The notes below the pieces were generated by a model that was not told the DNA's origin, made no database searches, and was given only the letters and a program-made list of their open reading frames with translations. This document shows positions 43,001-51,713 of a stretch of DNA of 60,381 nucleotides, in pieces. The DNA is from an uncultured bacterium (lineage in GTDB: Bacteria > Verrucomicrobiota > Lentisphaeria > Victivallales > Victivallaceae), in assembly GCA_949297015.1 (NCBI GenBank), contig CASFRF010000058.1:1-60381 (forward strand), read 5' to 3'. Each line of letters opens with the position of its first letter. The first letter of the stretch is position 1. Both the position numbers and the translations under genes were made by a program.

Positions 43001-44389
43001 ATGGAAAAGAAGACGCTGCAAACCGTCTCCGCGATTGTGCGCGAAGCGTATGCCAAAGCGAATAAGGCAGGGTCACGCAACCTGGAGGTCAGCATTGAGC
43101 TGATGAAGGGGGTGGTCAAAATGGAGCCGGCGCTGGTCAAAGCCCGCGAACGGCTGCGGGAGCTGGAGCTGAAAAAGTGTGCCAACCAGGGAGCCTTCAC
43201 CCGCTTTCTGGCCCAACTCGGGTCGCTGCCGGCGACGATGCTGATCCGGTCGGCGATCAACTCCGACCCCAAGGTGGCGATGGGCAAGTGTGAAGACCGG
43301 CTGGCCAAATGTCTGGACAATCCGGCCGTGCTCCGGCTGCTGGCCGAGGCGGCCGACGAGGCCGGAGCCCCCTTCATCGCGGTGGAGGCGCTGACGTTGT
43401 TGAACGATTTTCACCCGGGCAATGAGAAAAACATGTACCTTCTGATCCGGGCGCTGCAACGCAACAATCAGGCCCGCGATGCGCTGAAGCTGTTTCAGGA
43501 GATCGCCCGGCGTCACCCGAACAACATCGGCGTGCAGTCCCAGCTCCGGGCGGCGATGGCGCTGGCCAGCATGGAGCAGGGCCGCTGGGAGGAGGAGGGA
43601 ACCACCCAGGAGCGGGCGGTAGCGGCCAAGGACACCATCGCCGAGCAGATCGGCGAGGGCACCATCCACGATGCGGATCAGGCGCAGACCATGATCGACA
43701 AGTACCTCAAGGATCTGGAGGAGAAGGACTCAATCGACGTCCGGCGGCGGCTGGCCGAGGCCTATTTCGTGGCCGGGAAGTACGACGAGTCGATCGCCGA
43801 GCTGGAGAAGGTGGCGGCCACGCTGGGCGCGCTCGATCCGCTGCTCGACAAGAACATCGAAAAGGCGGTGCTGGCCAAGTACGACGCGCTGCTTGAGGAG
43901 CTCAGGAAGAATCCGCAGGCCTACGAGCAGCCGGAACAGCAGGCCGCCGAGCTGACGGCCCAGCGGGCCGCCTACCGGTTGGAGCGGGCCGAAGTGCGGG
44001 TCAAGGCCTATCCGAACGACACCCAACTGCGTTACGATCTGGCGCTGCTCAAGTTCGAGGCCGACGACGTGGACGGCGCGATCGAGCAGTTCCAGCAGGC
44101 CCGGAAGAGTCCCAAGCTGCGGCTGGAGGCGATCGGCTACCTTGGGCGCTGTTTTGCGGCCAAGAAGCAGTATGACATGGCGATCGAGCAGCTGGAGACG
44201 GCGCTCAAGGAGATGGTCCGGATGGACAAGGAGAAGATGGAGACGCTCTACTTCCTGGCCCGGACGCTGGAGGACTCCGGAAATCCGGAGCGTGCGATGG
44301 AGTATTACAAGGAGCTCTATCAGGCCCAGTCGAATTTCCGGGACGTGGCCGAGCGGATCGAACACTTCTACCAGCAGAAAAAAGCGTAA
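43001..44389 (+). CDS. Cytoplasmic TPR-repeat protein
   Basis: 462 residues with no signal peptide. Tetratricopeptide helices are visible through most of the length: LLIRALQRNNQARDALKLFQ (about 145-165), VRRRLAEAYFVAGKYDESIA (about 247-266), RYDLALLKFEADDVDGAIEQ, AIGYLGRCFAAKKQYDMAIE and LYFLARTLEDSGNPERAMEY near the C terminus. The N-terminal 100 residues are helical and lack clear TPRs. Such proteins act as scaffolds. Its partners are probably the membrane proteins encoded on either side. The start ATG 43001 lies 3 bases after the preceding stop, with an in-gene ribosome site AAGGAG. Confidence 0.85.
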   Translation: MEKKTLQTVSAIVREAYAKANKAGSRNLEVSIELMKGVVKMEPALVKARERLRELELKKCANQGAFTRFLAQLGSLPATMLIRSAINSDPKVAMGKCEDRLAKCLDNPAVLRLLAEAADEAGAPFIAVEALTLLNDFHPGNEKNMYLLIRALQRNNQARDALKLFQEIARRHPNNIGVQSQLRAAMALASMEQGRWEEEGTTQERAVAAKDTIAEQIGEGTIHDADQAQTMIDKYLKDLEEKDSIDVRRRLAEAYFVAGKYDESIAELEKVAATLGALDPLLDKNIEKAVLAKYDALLEELRKNPQAYEQPEQQAAELTAQRAAYRLERAEVRVKAYPNDTQLRYDLALLKFEADDVDGAIEQFQQARKSPKLRLEAIGYLGRCFAAKKQYDMAIEQLETALKEMVRMDKEKMETLYFLARTLEDSGNPERAMEYYKELYQAQSNFRDVAERIEHFYQQKKA

Positions 44390-44416
44390 AAAAACGCCGA
44401 AACGGGATTGCGGCAA

Positions 44417-44445
44417 TTGCATTTGGCGACGGCGCGGATTATATT
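44417..44445 (+). promoter_or_regulatory. Sigma70-type promoter for the threonine-repeat gene
   Basis: TTGCAT (44417-44422), 17 bp, TATATT (44440-44445). It begins 27 bases after the TPR gene ends, so this gene can be transcribed on its own. Confidence 0.65.
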
Positions 44446-44489
44446 GCTGTAGAAATGGTTTTGAAACACTTTAGCGATCGAGGTGAGAT

Positions 44490-45671
44490 ATGGCCGATCA
44501 GGAACCCAAGGTGACCCCGGAGAACTCCGGCGACGATACCAGGACCCGCAAGACGATCAAGTTCAAATCGCCGAGTGCGGCGGCCAGTCCGCTCACCGCG
44601 GCCGACCTCAAGGCTCCGACCGATCCGCTGGCCGGGCGCGATACCGACACCGGGAATCTGGAGGTGCTGGAGGATACTCAGACCCGCAAGACGGTCAAAC
44701 TCAAGCCGCTGTCGGCCACGGAGTCGCGTCCGATTTCGATGGCGCAGCTCACCCCTAAGGCGCCGGTGGCCGATCCGCTCAAGGGGCGCGACTCCGATAC
44801 CGGCGCCTTGGAGATGATGGCCGACACCCAGACCCGCAAGACGGTCAAACTCAAACCGCTGGGGGCTTCCCCCACCATCAAGCTGGGACCCGAGGGCGCG
44901 GGCAGTTCGACCAACACCCGCAAGGTGGTGGTGCTGAAGCCGGCGACCAGCGCGGCGGCGACGATCAAGCTGCCCGAGACCGCCGATCCGGCCAAGGAGA
45001 CCGTGGTCCTGCCCCGGCCGGAGATGCCGGAAAGCGCTCCGGCTCCGGCCGACCCGTCCAAGGAGACCGTGGTCCTGCCGCAGCCGGGGGCGGAACCCGC
45101 GGCGGAGGTCAGCGACGAAACCGTCAAGGTAGCCAAGGTGCCGGGGGCTTCGCCCCGTCCCGCCATCGGCAAGCCGACCGCGGTCAAGACCACGGCCGGC
45201 GCGACGCCGGTCACCCCCGAAGCGGCGGAACAGGCCGAGTCCGACGACGCCACGGTCAAGCTGGCCCGGCCGGCGCGACCGGCCAAACCGGCCAAACCGG
45301 CCAAGCCGGAAACTCCGGCGGCCGAAGCCAAGCCCGAGCCCGAAGTCAAGGCGGAGCCCGAAGTCAAGGCCGCCGAGCCCGAAGCCCAGGCCGCCGAGCC
45401 CGAAGCCAAACCGAAGCTGAATCTGGGCAAGACCGGACCGGCCGCGGCAGCAGCGGAGTCCGAAGAGGCGGAAGAGACGGAAGCGGAGGAGGAAGGTCTG
45501 AGCTATCAGGAGGTGATGGCCGGGGAACGGCCGTCGAAGCTCTATCTGGCGCTGGCGGCGGTTTCGCTGATCTTCCTGCTGCTGGGGGCGATCACCACAA
45601 CCGTTCAGTATCTGAACATTCACGCCGATCAGAACATCGAACTGCCGGTGCTGGCCGATCTGGGCAAATAA
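44490..45671 (+). CDS. Threonine-motif repeat protein with C-terminal membrane anchor
   Basis: 393 residues. The first 245 are disordered-looking and contain about ten copies of a motif centred on T-[VI]-[KV]-[LF]: TRKTIKFKSP, TRKTVKLKPL (twice, each after DTQ), SPTIKLGPE, TRKVVVLKPA, AATIKLPET, KETVVLPRP, KETVVLPQP, DETVKVAKV and DATVKLARP. Pro/Ala/Lys/Glu-rich repeats and an acidic patch follow. One membrane segment (about 347-370) and a 22-residue tail end the protein, so the repeats face the cytoplasm. No enzyme domain is seen. The evenly spaced threonines suggest a phosphorylation substrate or multivalent docking protein. Ribosome site GAGGTGAG precedes the ATG. Confidence 0.72.
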   Translation: MADQEPKVTPENSGDDTRTRKTIKFKSPSAAASPLTAADLKAPTDPLAGRDTDTGNLEVLEDTQTRKTVKLKPLSATESRPISMAQLTPKAPVADPLKGRDSDTGALEMMADTQTRKTVKLKPLGASPTIKLGPEGAGSSTNTRKVVVLKPATSAAATIKLPETADPAKETVVLPRPEMPESAPAPADPSKETVVLPQPGAEPAAEVSDETVKVAKVPGASPRPAIGKPTAVKTTAGATPVTPEAAEQAESDDATVKLARPARPAKPAKPAKPETPAAEAKPEPEVKAEPEVKAAEPEAQAAEPEAKPKLNLGKTGPAAAAAESEEAEETEAEEEGLSYQEVMAGERPSKLYLALAAVSLIFLLLGAITTTVQYLNIHADQNIELPVLADLGK

Positions 45672-45687
45672 CGCACGGCGAACGCAG

Positions 45688-45724
45688 GCGGATCCTCCCG
45701 GCGGGTGGGTCCGCTGTTTTTTTT
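45688..45724 (+). terminator. Rho-independent terminator after the threonine-repeat gene
   Basis: Stem 45688-45695 with 45707-45714 (8 pairs including one G-T), loop of 11 bases, then eight T residues (45717-45724). It ends 2 bases from the stop codon of the convergent dinG gene. Confidence 0.85.
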
Positions 45725-45726
45725 GC

Positions 45727-47790
45727 TCAGATCACCTCCACCGGGAACGGCAGCGAATCGAGAAACAGCCGACCGTACTGTTTGGAGATCACCCGGCGGT
45801 CGAGGATGACGATGATCCCGCGGTCCTGACGGCTGCGGATCAGCCGCCCGACGCCCTGCCGGAATTTCAGCACGGCTTCGGGCAGGCTGTAATCGCGGAA
45901 GGCGTTGCCTCCGGCCAATTCGATCCGCTCGGCCCGGGCGGCGATCAGCGGGTGGTCGGGCACCGCGAACGGCAGTTTGGTGACGATCACATTGCTCAGG
46001 GCGTCGCCGGGGACATCCACGCCGGTCCAGAAGCTGGCCGCGCCGAACAGCACCGAATCGACGTCCTCGCGAAACTCCCGCAGCAGCGCCGAACGGCTCA
46101 GGCTCTCCCCCTGTCGCAGCAAGGTGATCCCCTCCTCCCGGAAGAAACCGGCCAGCTGCTCGGCGCAGAACCGCAGCAGCCGGTAGCTGGTGAACAGCAC
46201 AAAGGCCTTGCCATGGGTGAGCCGGATGAAGCGCGGGATCTCCCGCAGCAGCGACTGCTCGAAGTCGGGATGGGTGGGTTCGACCATCTGGCGCGGCAGG
46301 TAGACCCGGGCCTGCTCCCGGCCGAAGGGGGAGTCGAGCGCCACGGTGTCGCCGTCGCAGAAGCCGACCCGCCCGGTGTAGTAGTCGAAAGAGTCGCGCA
46401 CGGTCAGCGTGGCACTGCTCAAAATCACCGGGAAGTCGCGCTGGAAGAGGTGCGTCCGCAACAGTTCCGCCACGTTCAACGGCGCCGCGTGCAGGGTGAT
46501 CCCGGTGCGGTCGCTTTCGACGTAATAGACCGCGTCCGGGTCGCGCATTTCCAGAAACTCCCCGATCCCGTCCAGAAAGCTCCGGCAGCGCTCCAGCTGC
46601 GACTCCAGCTCCGGCCGCACCTCATCGTCCTCGTCCAGCCAGTCGAGATAGCCGGAGAGCTCCCGGTAGAGCCGACTGAGCTTGTCGCTCAACCGGTCCG
46701 GAAAGTGTCCGGGTTCGTGGATCCGGCGGACCGACTCGCTCTTTTCCCCCAGAAACTTCTCAAAAGGGGCGAAGAAGCCGTAGACCTCGTCCCGGGTTTC
46801 CGCCACCAGATTGCGCAACGTCAGCGCCTGCTCGCCGTTGCGCAGCAGCAGCCCGCGCCCGAGCTCCGGATTGAACAGCCGGTTGAGATAACCGACCATT
46901 CCGGCCCGCGAGAGGCGCAACCCCAGATGCTCGGCGGCATTGTCCTCCAGCGTATGCGCCTCGTCGATCACCACCACCCCGTAATCGGGCAGCAGCGAAC
47001 CGGCGGCCTCGCCGGAGCACTGCATGCCGAGATCGGTCAGAAACAGCGCATGATTGGCCACCAGCAGATCGGCGTTCTCCCACTCCTGCCGGGCCTTGAA
47101 GTAGAAGCAGGTCCGGAAATAGCGGCATTTCGGCCCCAGGCAGTTGCCGCTCTCGCAGCAGACCAGCGCCCAGCTCTCGGGATCGAGCCGGGAGGGCGCC
47201 TGATCGCGCTCGCCGGAATCGGATTCCTCGCTCCAGTCGAGCAATCGCTCCAGATCCAGCGCCAACCCCGGACCGGGCAGCAGCCGGTCGCGCTGCTCGC
47301 CGGTCACCAGCGCCAGACGGCGGCGGCACAGATAGTTGCCGCGCCCTTTGGCCAGCGCGGCCTTGAAGGGGATGCCGGTCAACTCGCGGAGCAGCGGCAG
47401 ATCCTTTTCCATCAGCTGCTCCTGCAGATTGATGGTCTCGGTACTGACCACCGCCGGACGGGCGGCCAGCCGGGCCCGGAACAGCAGCGGCACCAGATAG
47501 GCGAAACTCTTGCCGACTCCGGTCGGCGCCTCGGCGCAAAGATTGCGCCCGGCGCAGAGCGCCTCGGCGATGGCGACGGCCATCTGCAGCTGCTGCGGAC
47601 GAAACTCGTAGGGGCGCCCGGCGCTGAACGCCGCCGCGCGCAGGGGACCGCCGGGCGCGAAGAACTCCTCGACCTGCTGACGCAGCTCGTCGAGCTCCTC
47701 CGGCTCCGCGGCCGGCGGCTGTTCGTATTCGGTCTCGGCGAAGGCCAGGTCGATCGTCTCGTCGAACTCTCCCCCGATGGGCATAATCAT
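45727..47790 (-). CDS. dinG: DinG-type iron-sulfur helicase
   Basis: 687 residues. An XPD-like superfamily 2 DNA helicase. Seen: AEAPTGVGKSFAYL (Walker A, about 87-100), VIDEAHTLEDNA (DEAH box), VILSSATLTVRDSFDYY, FVLFTSYRLL and the C-terminal FRQGVGRLIRSRQDRG (motif VI). The [4Fe-4S] ligands fit DinG spacing: C155 in GRGNYLC, then C217, C222 and C228. It unwinds 5' to 3' and resolves R-loops and similar structures in E. coli. The start is ATG 47790, or ATG 47784. It is divergent from leuC with a palindrome over its -10 region. Confidence 0.9.
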   Translation of the reverse strand: MIMPIGGEFDETIDLAFAETEYEQPPAAEPEELDELRQQVEEFFAPGGPLRAAAFSAGRPYEFRPQQLQMAVAIAEALCAGRNLCAEAPTGVGKSFAYLVPLLFRARLAARPAVVSTETINLQEQLMEKDLPLLRELTGIPFKAALAKGRGNYLCRRRLALVTGEQRDRLLPGPGLALDLERLLDWSEESDSGERDQAPSRLDPESWALVCCESGNCLGPKCRYFRTCFYFKARQEWENADLLVANHALFLTDLGMQCSGEAAGSLLPDYGVVVIDEAHTLEDNAAEHLGLRLSRAGMVGYLNRLFNPELGRGLLLRNGEQALTLRNLVAETRDEVYGFFAPFEKFLGEKSESVRRIHEPGHFPDRLSDKLSRLYRELSGYLDWLDEDDEVRPELESQLERCRSFLDGIGEFLEMRDPDAVYYVESDRTGITLHAAPLNVAELLRTHLFQRDFPVILSSATLTVRDSFDYYTGRVGFCDGDTVALDSPFGREQARVYLPRQMVEPTHPDFEQSLLREIPRFIRLTHGKAFVLFTSYRLLRFCAEQLAGFFREEGITLLRQGESLSRSALLREFREDVDSVLFGAASFWTGVDVPGDALSNVIVTKLPFAVPDHPLIAARAERIELAGGNAFRDYSLPEAVLKFRQGVGRLIRSRQDRGIIVILDRRVISKQYGRLFLDSLPFPVEVI

Positions 47791-47814
47791 AGCGGTTGAC
47801 AACTCCCTGAAATT

Positions 47815-47847
47815 GGGTAATGTATACCCGAGACCGGGAAAATGCAA
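47815..47847 (-). promoter_or_regulatory. dinG promoter with overlapping palindrome
   Basis: Minus strand: TTGCAT (47842-47847), 17 bp, TACATT (47819-47824). The interrupted palindrome GGGTA-atgta-TACCC at 47815-47829 covers the -10, as a repressor operator would. It is not a LexA box that I recognise. Confidence 0.45.
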
Positions 47848-47866
47848 CGCGGCGACGGGGGCTGAT

Positions 47867-47894
47867 TTGAATTTTTCGGGATCTATGATATATT
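47867..47894 (+). promoter_or_regulatory. Sigma70-type promoter for leuCD
   Basis: TTGAAT (47867-47872), 16 bp, TATATT (47889-47894), about 75 bases before the leuC ATG. The leader shows no leucine-rich leader peptide. Confidence 0.6.
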
Positions 47895-47970
47895 GAACGT
47901 TATTCGGCATAACGGACACGCCGTCGGAGGCGCCGGGGTGTGACCGGGCCGGGAAAGGAGAGGAAGCATC

Positions 47971-49260
47971 ATGGGTAAAACATTGGCCCAGAAAGTATTC
48001 GACGCGCATCGCGTGGACCGGCCCGGAGCCGGGGTCTCGGTGCTTCGGCTGGACCGGGTATTCTGTCACGAAATCACCACGCCGATCGCCATCAACGATC
48101 TGGTGGCGCTGGGCAAGGATCGGGTATTCGACCCGTCGAAGATCAAGGCGGTGATCGATCATGTGACGCCGGCCAAGGACTCCAAGACCGCGGAACAGGG
48201 CAAGACGCTGCGGGAGTGGGCCCGGCGGCACGGGATCAAGGACTTTTTCGACATCGGCCGGAACGGGGTCTGTCATGCGATCTTCCCGGAGAAGGGTTTT
48301 GTGCGACCGGGGTTCACGGTGATCATGGGCGACTCGCACACCTGCACGCACGGCGCCTTCGGCGCTTTCGCGGCGGGGGTGGGCAGCACCGATCTGGAGG
48401 TCGGCATCCTGAAAGGGGTCTGCACCATGCGTGACCCGGAAAGCATCAAACTGGTGCTGAAGGGGAAGCTGCGGCCGGGGGTGTTCGCCAAGGACGTGAT
48501 TCTGGCGGTAATTCGGGAGCTGACCGTCAACGGCGCGACCGACCAGGTGCTGGAGTTCACCGGCGAGGCGGTGGACGCGATGTCGATGGAGTCGCGCCTG
48601 ACGCTCTGCAACATGGCGATCGAGGCCGGGGCGACCTGCGGGGTGTGCTATCCCGACCAGGTGACGGTGGACTATCTCTGGCCGTTCATTCAGGAGGAGT
48701 TTTCCAGCAAGGAGGAGGCGCTCCGGGAGTACGCGAAGTGGCGCTCCGACGACGATGCGCCCTACACCCGGGTGATCGAACTTGACGTCTCGCAGCTGGA
48801 ACCGCTGGCGACCTTCGGCTACAAGCCGGATCAGGTCAAAACGGTGCGGGAGCTGACCGGGACGCCGGTCAATCAGGTCTACATCGGCAGCTGCACCAAC
48901 GGGCGGCTGGAGGATTTGCGGATCGCCGCCGAGGTCCTGAAGGGCGGGAAAATCAACCCGAATCTGCGGGCGATCGTCTCGCCGGCCACGCCGAAGGTCT
49001 ACGCCGACGCGCTGGACGAGGGGTTGATCCGGATCTTCCTCGACGCCGGGTTCTGCGTGACCAATCCGACCTGCGGCGCCTGTCTCGGCATGAGCAACGG
49101 CGTGCTGGCCTCCGGCGAAAGCTGCGCCTCGACCACCAACCGGAACTTCAACGGCCGGATGGGCAAAGGCGGCATGGTCCACCTGATGAGTCCGGCCACG
49201 GCGGCGGCGACCGCGCTGGCGGGCGTCATCACCAACTCGCCATTGTTCAAGGAGGATTGA
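47971..49260 (+). CDS. leuC: 3-isopropylmalate dehydratase large subunit
   Basis: 429 residues. The [4Fe-4S] hydro-lyase subunit isomerises 2- to 3-isopropylmalate in leucine synthesis. The cluster ligands are C308 (GSCTNG), C368 and C371 (TCGACLG). IMGDSHTCTHGAFGAF is the conserved substrate-side motif. At about 420-430 residues with a separate 170-residue partner it belongs to the compact class shared with homoaconitase and dimethylmalate dehydratase, so these activities cannot be excluded. AAGGAGAGGAAG precedes the ATG. leuD follows after 1 base. Confidence 0.88.
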   Translation: MGKTLAQKVFDAHRVDRPGAGVSVLRLDRVFCHEITTPIAINDLVALGKDRVFDPSKIKAVIDHVTPAKDSKTAEQGKTLREWARRHGIKDFFDIGRNGVCHAIFPEKGFVRPGFTVIMGDSHTCTHGAFGAFAAGVGSTDLEVGILKGVCTMRDPESIKLVLKGKLRPGVFAKDVILAVIRELTVNGATDQVLEFTGEAVDAMSMESRLTLCNMAIEAGATCGVCYPDQVTVDYLWPFIQEEFSSKEEALREYAKWRSDDDAPYTRVIELDVSQLEPLATFGYKPDQVKTVRELTGTPVNQVYIGSCTNGRLEDLRIAAEVLKGGKINPNLRAIVSPATPKVYADALDEGLIRIFLDAGFCVTNPTCGACLGMSNGVLASGESCASTTNRNFNGRMGKGGMVHLMSPATAAATALAGVITNSPLFKED

Positions 49261-49261
49261 C

Positions 49262-49786
49262 ATGAAAAACTTCAGCGGGAAAATTCTGTTCCTCGACCGC
49301 TCCGACATCAACACCGACGAGATCATTCCGGCCAAGTATCTGACCGAACTGACCAAGGCGGCGCTCAAGCCCTACTGTCTGGAGGATCTGTCGCTGCCGG
49401 GCTTCGACCCCAAGCGCGATCTGGAGGGCAAGAGCGTGATCGTCACCCGCGCCAACTTCGGCTGCGGCTCCTCCCGGGAGCACGCGCCGTGGGTGCTGGA
49501 GTGCAACCACATCAACCTGGTGGTGGCCGAAAACTTCGCCCGGATCTTCCGTCAGAACATGTTCAACTGCGGCATGCTGGCCGTCACTCTGCCCAAATCG
49601 GAAATCGACGACCTCTTCACCCGCTTTGCCGGAACTCCGGCGGAGTGCAAAACCGATCTGGAACAGCAGACCCTGACCGTCTCCAACGACCAAGAGAGCA
49701 AGGTCTACCACTTCACCGTCGGGGACTTCGATCTGGAGCTGGTCAAGGCCGGCGGCTGGATCAACTACGCCGATCAGAAGTACTGA
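49262..49786 (+). CDS. leuD: 3-isopropylmalate dehydratase small subunit
   Basis: 174 residues, the swivelling domain partner of leuC. It has TDEIIPAKYLTEL (the loop that sets substrate preference in this class) near residues 18-30 and ANFGCGSSREHAPW in the active site. The loop sequence YLTE does not clearly match the homoaconitase type, so leucine synthesis remains the best call. No leuA or leuB is nearby. A strong terminator follows. Confidence 0.88.
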   Translation: MKNFSGKILFLDRSDINTDEIIPAKYLTELTKAALKPYCLEDLSLPGFDPKRDLEGKSVIVTRANFGCGSSREHAPWVLECNHINLVVAENFARIFRQNMFNCGMLAVTLPKSEIDDLFTRFAGTPAECKTDLEQQTLTVSNDQESKVYHFTVGDFDLELVKAGGWINYADQKY

Positions 49787-49813
49787 AGCGACCGCGAGCG
49801 CGGTTGACGACGC

Positions 49814-49852
49814 AAAGAGCGCCGGGGCCTCGGGCCCGGGCGCTCTTTTTTT
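49814..49852 (+). terminator. Rho-independent terminator after leuD
   Basis: AAAGAGCGCC (49814-49823) pairs with GGCGCTCTTT (49839-49848), a 10 bp stem with a GC-rich loop, and the T-run extends from 49846 to 49852. Confidence 0.9.
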
Positions 49853-49876
49853 GGCGGAACGGCTTTGCCGCGGAGG

Positions 49877-50836
49877 TCAGACCCGGGTGTCGCCCGCAAT
49901 CTCCTTGTTCTGGAACAGCGCCACCGCCCACATCGAACAGAGTGCGATGTAGATCACCACATAGAGCGCGGCCCAGCCGACGTAGCTGCCGGGGATCGCG
50001 CGGTTGACGGCGAGCGCGTCGGCCAGCCAGAAGTACTGCCAGTTGGGGAACACCGCGTAGGCGATCGCGCCGAGGAAGTTCAGCACCTCGGACCCGGTAT
50101 CGCGGGCAAACAGATAGTTGGAAATCAAGCCCAGGAAGAAGATGCAGCTGCAAACTCCGAGATTGGCCACCACATCCAGCCGGGTGGCGAAGACCACCGC
50201 CAGCGTGCCCATGGCCGCCGCCGCGAAATTGATCAGAATCAAACCATAGGCGAGGTCGCGCAGTTCAACCGTCGGATGCTCCTTGGTCAAAATGCAGTAG
50301 ACCACGAAGATCGGCAGCAGCACGGTCAAGCCCAGCGTGGCGGACGCCGGGAAGGCGGCTCCGGAGAAGTAGTTGCGCAGCATGCCGTAGGCGCAGGCGA
50401 CCACCACCACCCCGAGAAAGGTGAAGTAGGCCGCCATATCCATCCGGAACTGGTCGGTGGCGACGTAGACCGAGACAAAGGCGGCCAGCGAGCAGAGCAC
50501 CGTGAACAGCAGCACCGCCAGCACAATGCCGACGATTTTGCCGAGGACGAAGGTCCAGCGGTGAACCGGCTTGGAAAAGAGCAGCAACACCGTACCGTTG
50601 CGCATCTCCCGCGCCACGGTGTGGCTGGCGCAGAGCACGGCGGCCAGCAAGCCGAAGAGCAGGCAGGTGGCCATGGAACTGTCCACCACCAGCTTGATCT
50701 GATCGGAGAAGACGAACAGCGCCATGGAGGGGAAGTGCGCGATCAACCCCAGCGCGCAGAGCAGCATCAAAAAGTAGACCGGCTCGCGTACCGACTCCTT
50801 GAAGGTATTGTCCGCGATCTTGAAGAAATTCCGCAT
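49877..50836 (-). CDS. ABC-2-type transporter permease
   Basis: 319 residues. A cytoplasmic amphipathic start MRNFFKIADNTFKESVREP is followed by six to eight hydrophobic segments, including a stretch with VAREMRNGTVLLLFSKPVHR, the loop typical of ABC-2 permeases. Such permeases export polysaccharides, drugs or lipids with a separate ATPase, but no ATP-binding gene lies next to it in this window. The upstream gene, 15 bases away, encodes a membrane-anchored protein and is probably co-transcribed. The substrate is unknown. Confidence 0.82.
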   Translation of the reverse strand: MRNFFKIADNTFKESVREPVYFLMLLCALGLIAHFPSMALFVFSDQIKLVVDSSMATCLLFGLLAAVLCASHTVAREMRNGTVLLLFSKPVHRWTFVLGKIVGIVLAVLLFTVLCSLAAFVSVYVATDQFRMDMAAYFTFLGVVVVACAYGMLRNYFSGAAFPASATLGLTVLLPIFVVYCILTKEHPTVELRDLAYGLILINFAAAAMGTLAVVFATRLDVVANLGVCSCIFFLGLISNYLFARDTGSEVLNFLGAIAYAVFPNWQYFWLADALAVNRAIPGSYVGWAALYVVIYIALCSMWAVALFQNKEIAGDTRV

Positions 50837-50851
50837 ATCCTCGAATCCGCT

Positions 50852-51559
50852 TCAGTTGGCGGCGGGGGCGGGAGCCGCCTCCGCGGGGGCGGGAGCTTCC
50901 GCCGGAGTCGCGGCGGCCGGGGCCGGAGCAGCCTCGGGTTCGGCGGGGGTAAAGGTCACTTCAACCGGATCCGCCGGAGCGGCGGGCGCGGCGGCCTCCG
51001 CGGCCGGCTCGGCCTTGACCGGCTCCGCCTTGGGCGCGGGCTTGCTGATCGGGTGATAGATCTGACTGTCGCTCATCATCTCGCGATGCAGCCGCTTGAA
51101 GTTGCGCGCCAGATTGGAGAGCGGCAGCATCCGCCCCAGTTCCTCGACATTGCGCTGCCAGTCGTTGCCCTCGACGATCACCAGGGGAATGTCGCGGTTG
51201 AGCATGTTGATGTAGCGGCGGGGAACAAACCGCTCGTCACCGATCACCAGGATCCGCCGCGGATCCATGAACCGGACAAAGGAGGAGAGGTGTTCCTCGC
51301 GAATCTCGCTGGCGGCCGCCTTGGGCGGACAGAAATAGATCCGGTGGTCGCCCGACTCGGGAACCGGCAGCAGCAGATAGGGCTGACGACTTTCCGCCTG
51401 AATCAACTCGGCGATCAGCCGCGGGGTCTTGTAGTTGGAGACCACCACCAGCGTTTCGATCGCCCGCTTCGGTCCCTGCGAAAGCCAACCGGCGAACGCC
51501 CCGGCGCCGCACGCCAGAATCATCGCCACCACCAGCATTTTTCCTGCAAAACTACGCAC
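50852..51559 (-). CDS. Membrane-anchored protein with Ala/Pro-rich tail, partner of the ABC permease
   Basis: 235 residues. One N-terminal membrane segment (about 8-27) is followed by a globular region (about 35-165) with TLVVVSNYKTPRLIAELIQ, IYFCPPKAAASEIREEHL and RRILVIGDERFVPRRYINML. The strand-helix alternation suggests a Rossmann-like fold. A low-complexity tail of Ala, Pro and Glu (about 175-235) ends it. I do not recognise the family. GTG 51559 has GAGGTG upstream; ATG 51538 is an alternative. An ORF running to 51682 would cross the promoter. Confidence 0.7.
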   Translation of the reverse strand: MRSFAGKMLVVAMILACGAGAFAGWLSQGPKRAIETLVVVSNYKTPRLIAELIQAESRQPYLLLPVPESGDHRIYFCPPKAAASEIREEHLSSFVRFMDPRRILVIGDERFVPRRYINMLNRDIPLVIVEGNDWQRNVEELGRMLPLSNLARNFKRLHREMMSDSQIYHPISKPAPKAEPVKAEPAAEAAAPAAPADPVEVTFTPAEPEAAPAPAAATPAEAPAPAEAAPAPAAN

Positions 51560-51653
51560 TTTCCCACCTCTTGTTCCAGTTTGGCCGCGTCGTTGAAATC
51601 GCCGCCGCCGGAGGACATTCCGCCGGGACCGCGACTGATTCAGACTCACTATA

Positions 51654-51682
51654 ACTATAGTCCCAGTTCGCGCGGCGCGCAA
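51654..51682 (-). promoter_or_regulatory. Promoter for the membrane protein/ABC permease pair
   Basis: Minus strand: TTGCGC (51677-51682), 17 bp, TATAGT (51654-51659). A second TATAGT follows directly (51648-51653), so two start points are possible. A leader of about 90 bases follows. Confidence 0.45.
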
Positions 51683-51713
51683 ATGGAAAATCCGGCTTCG
51701 AGTGATTTTTTCA

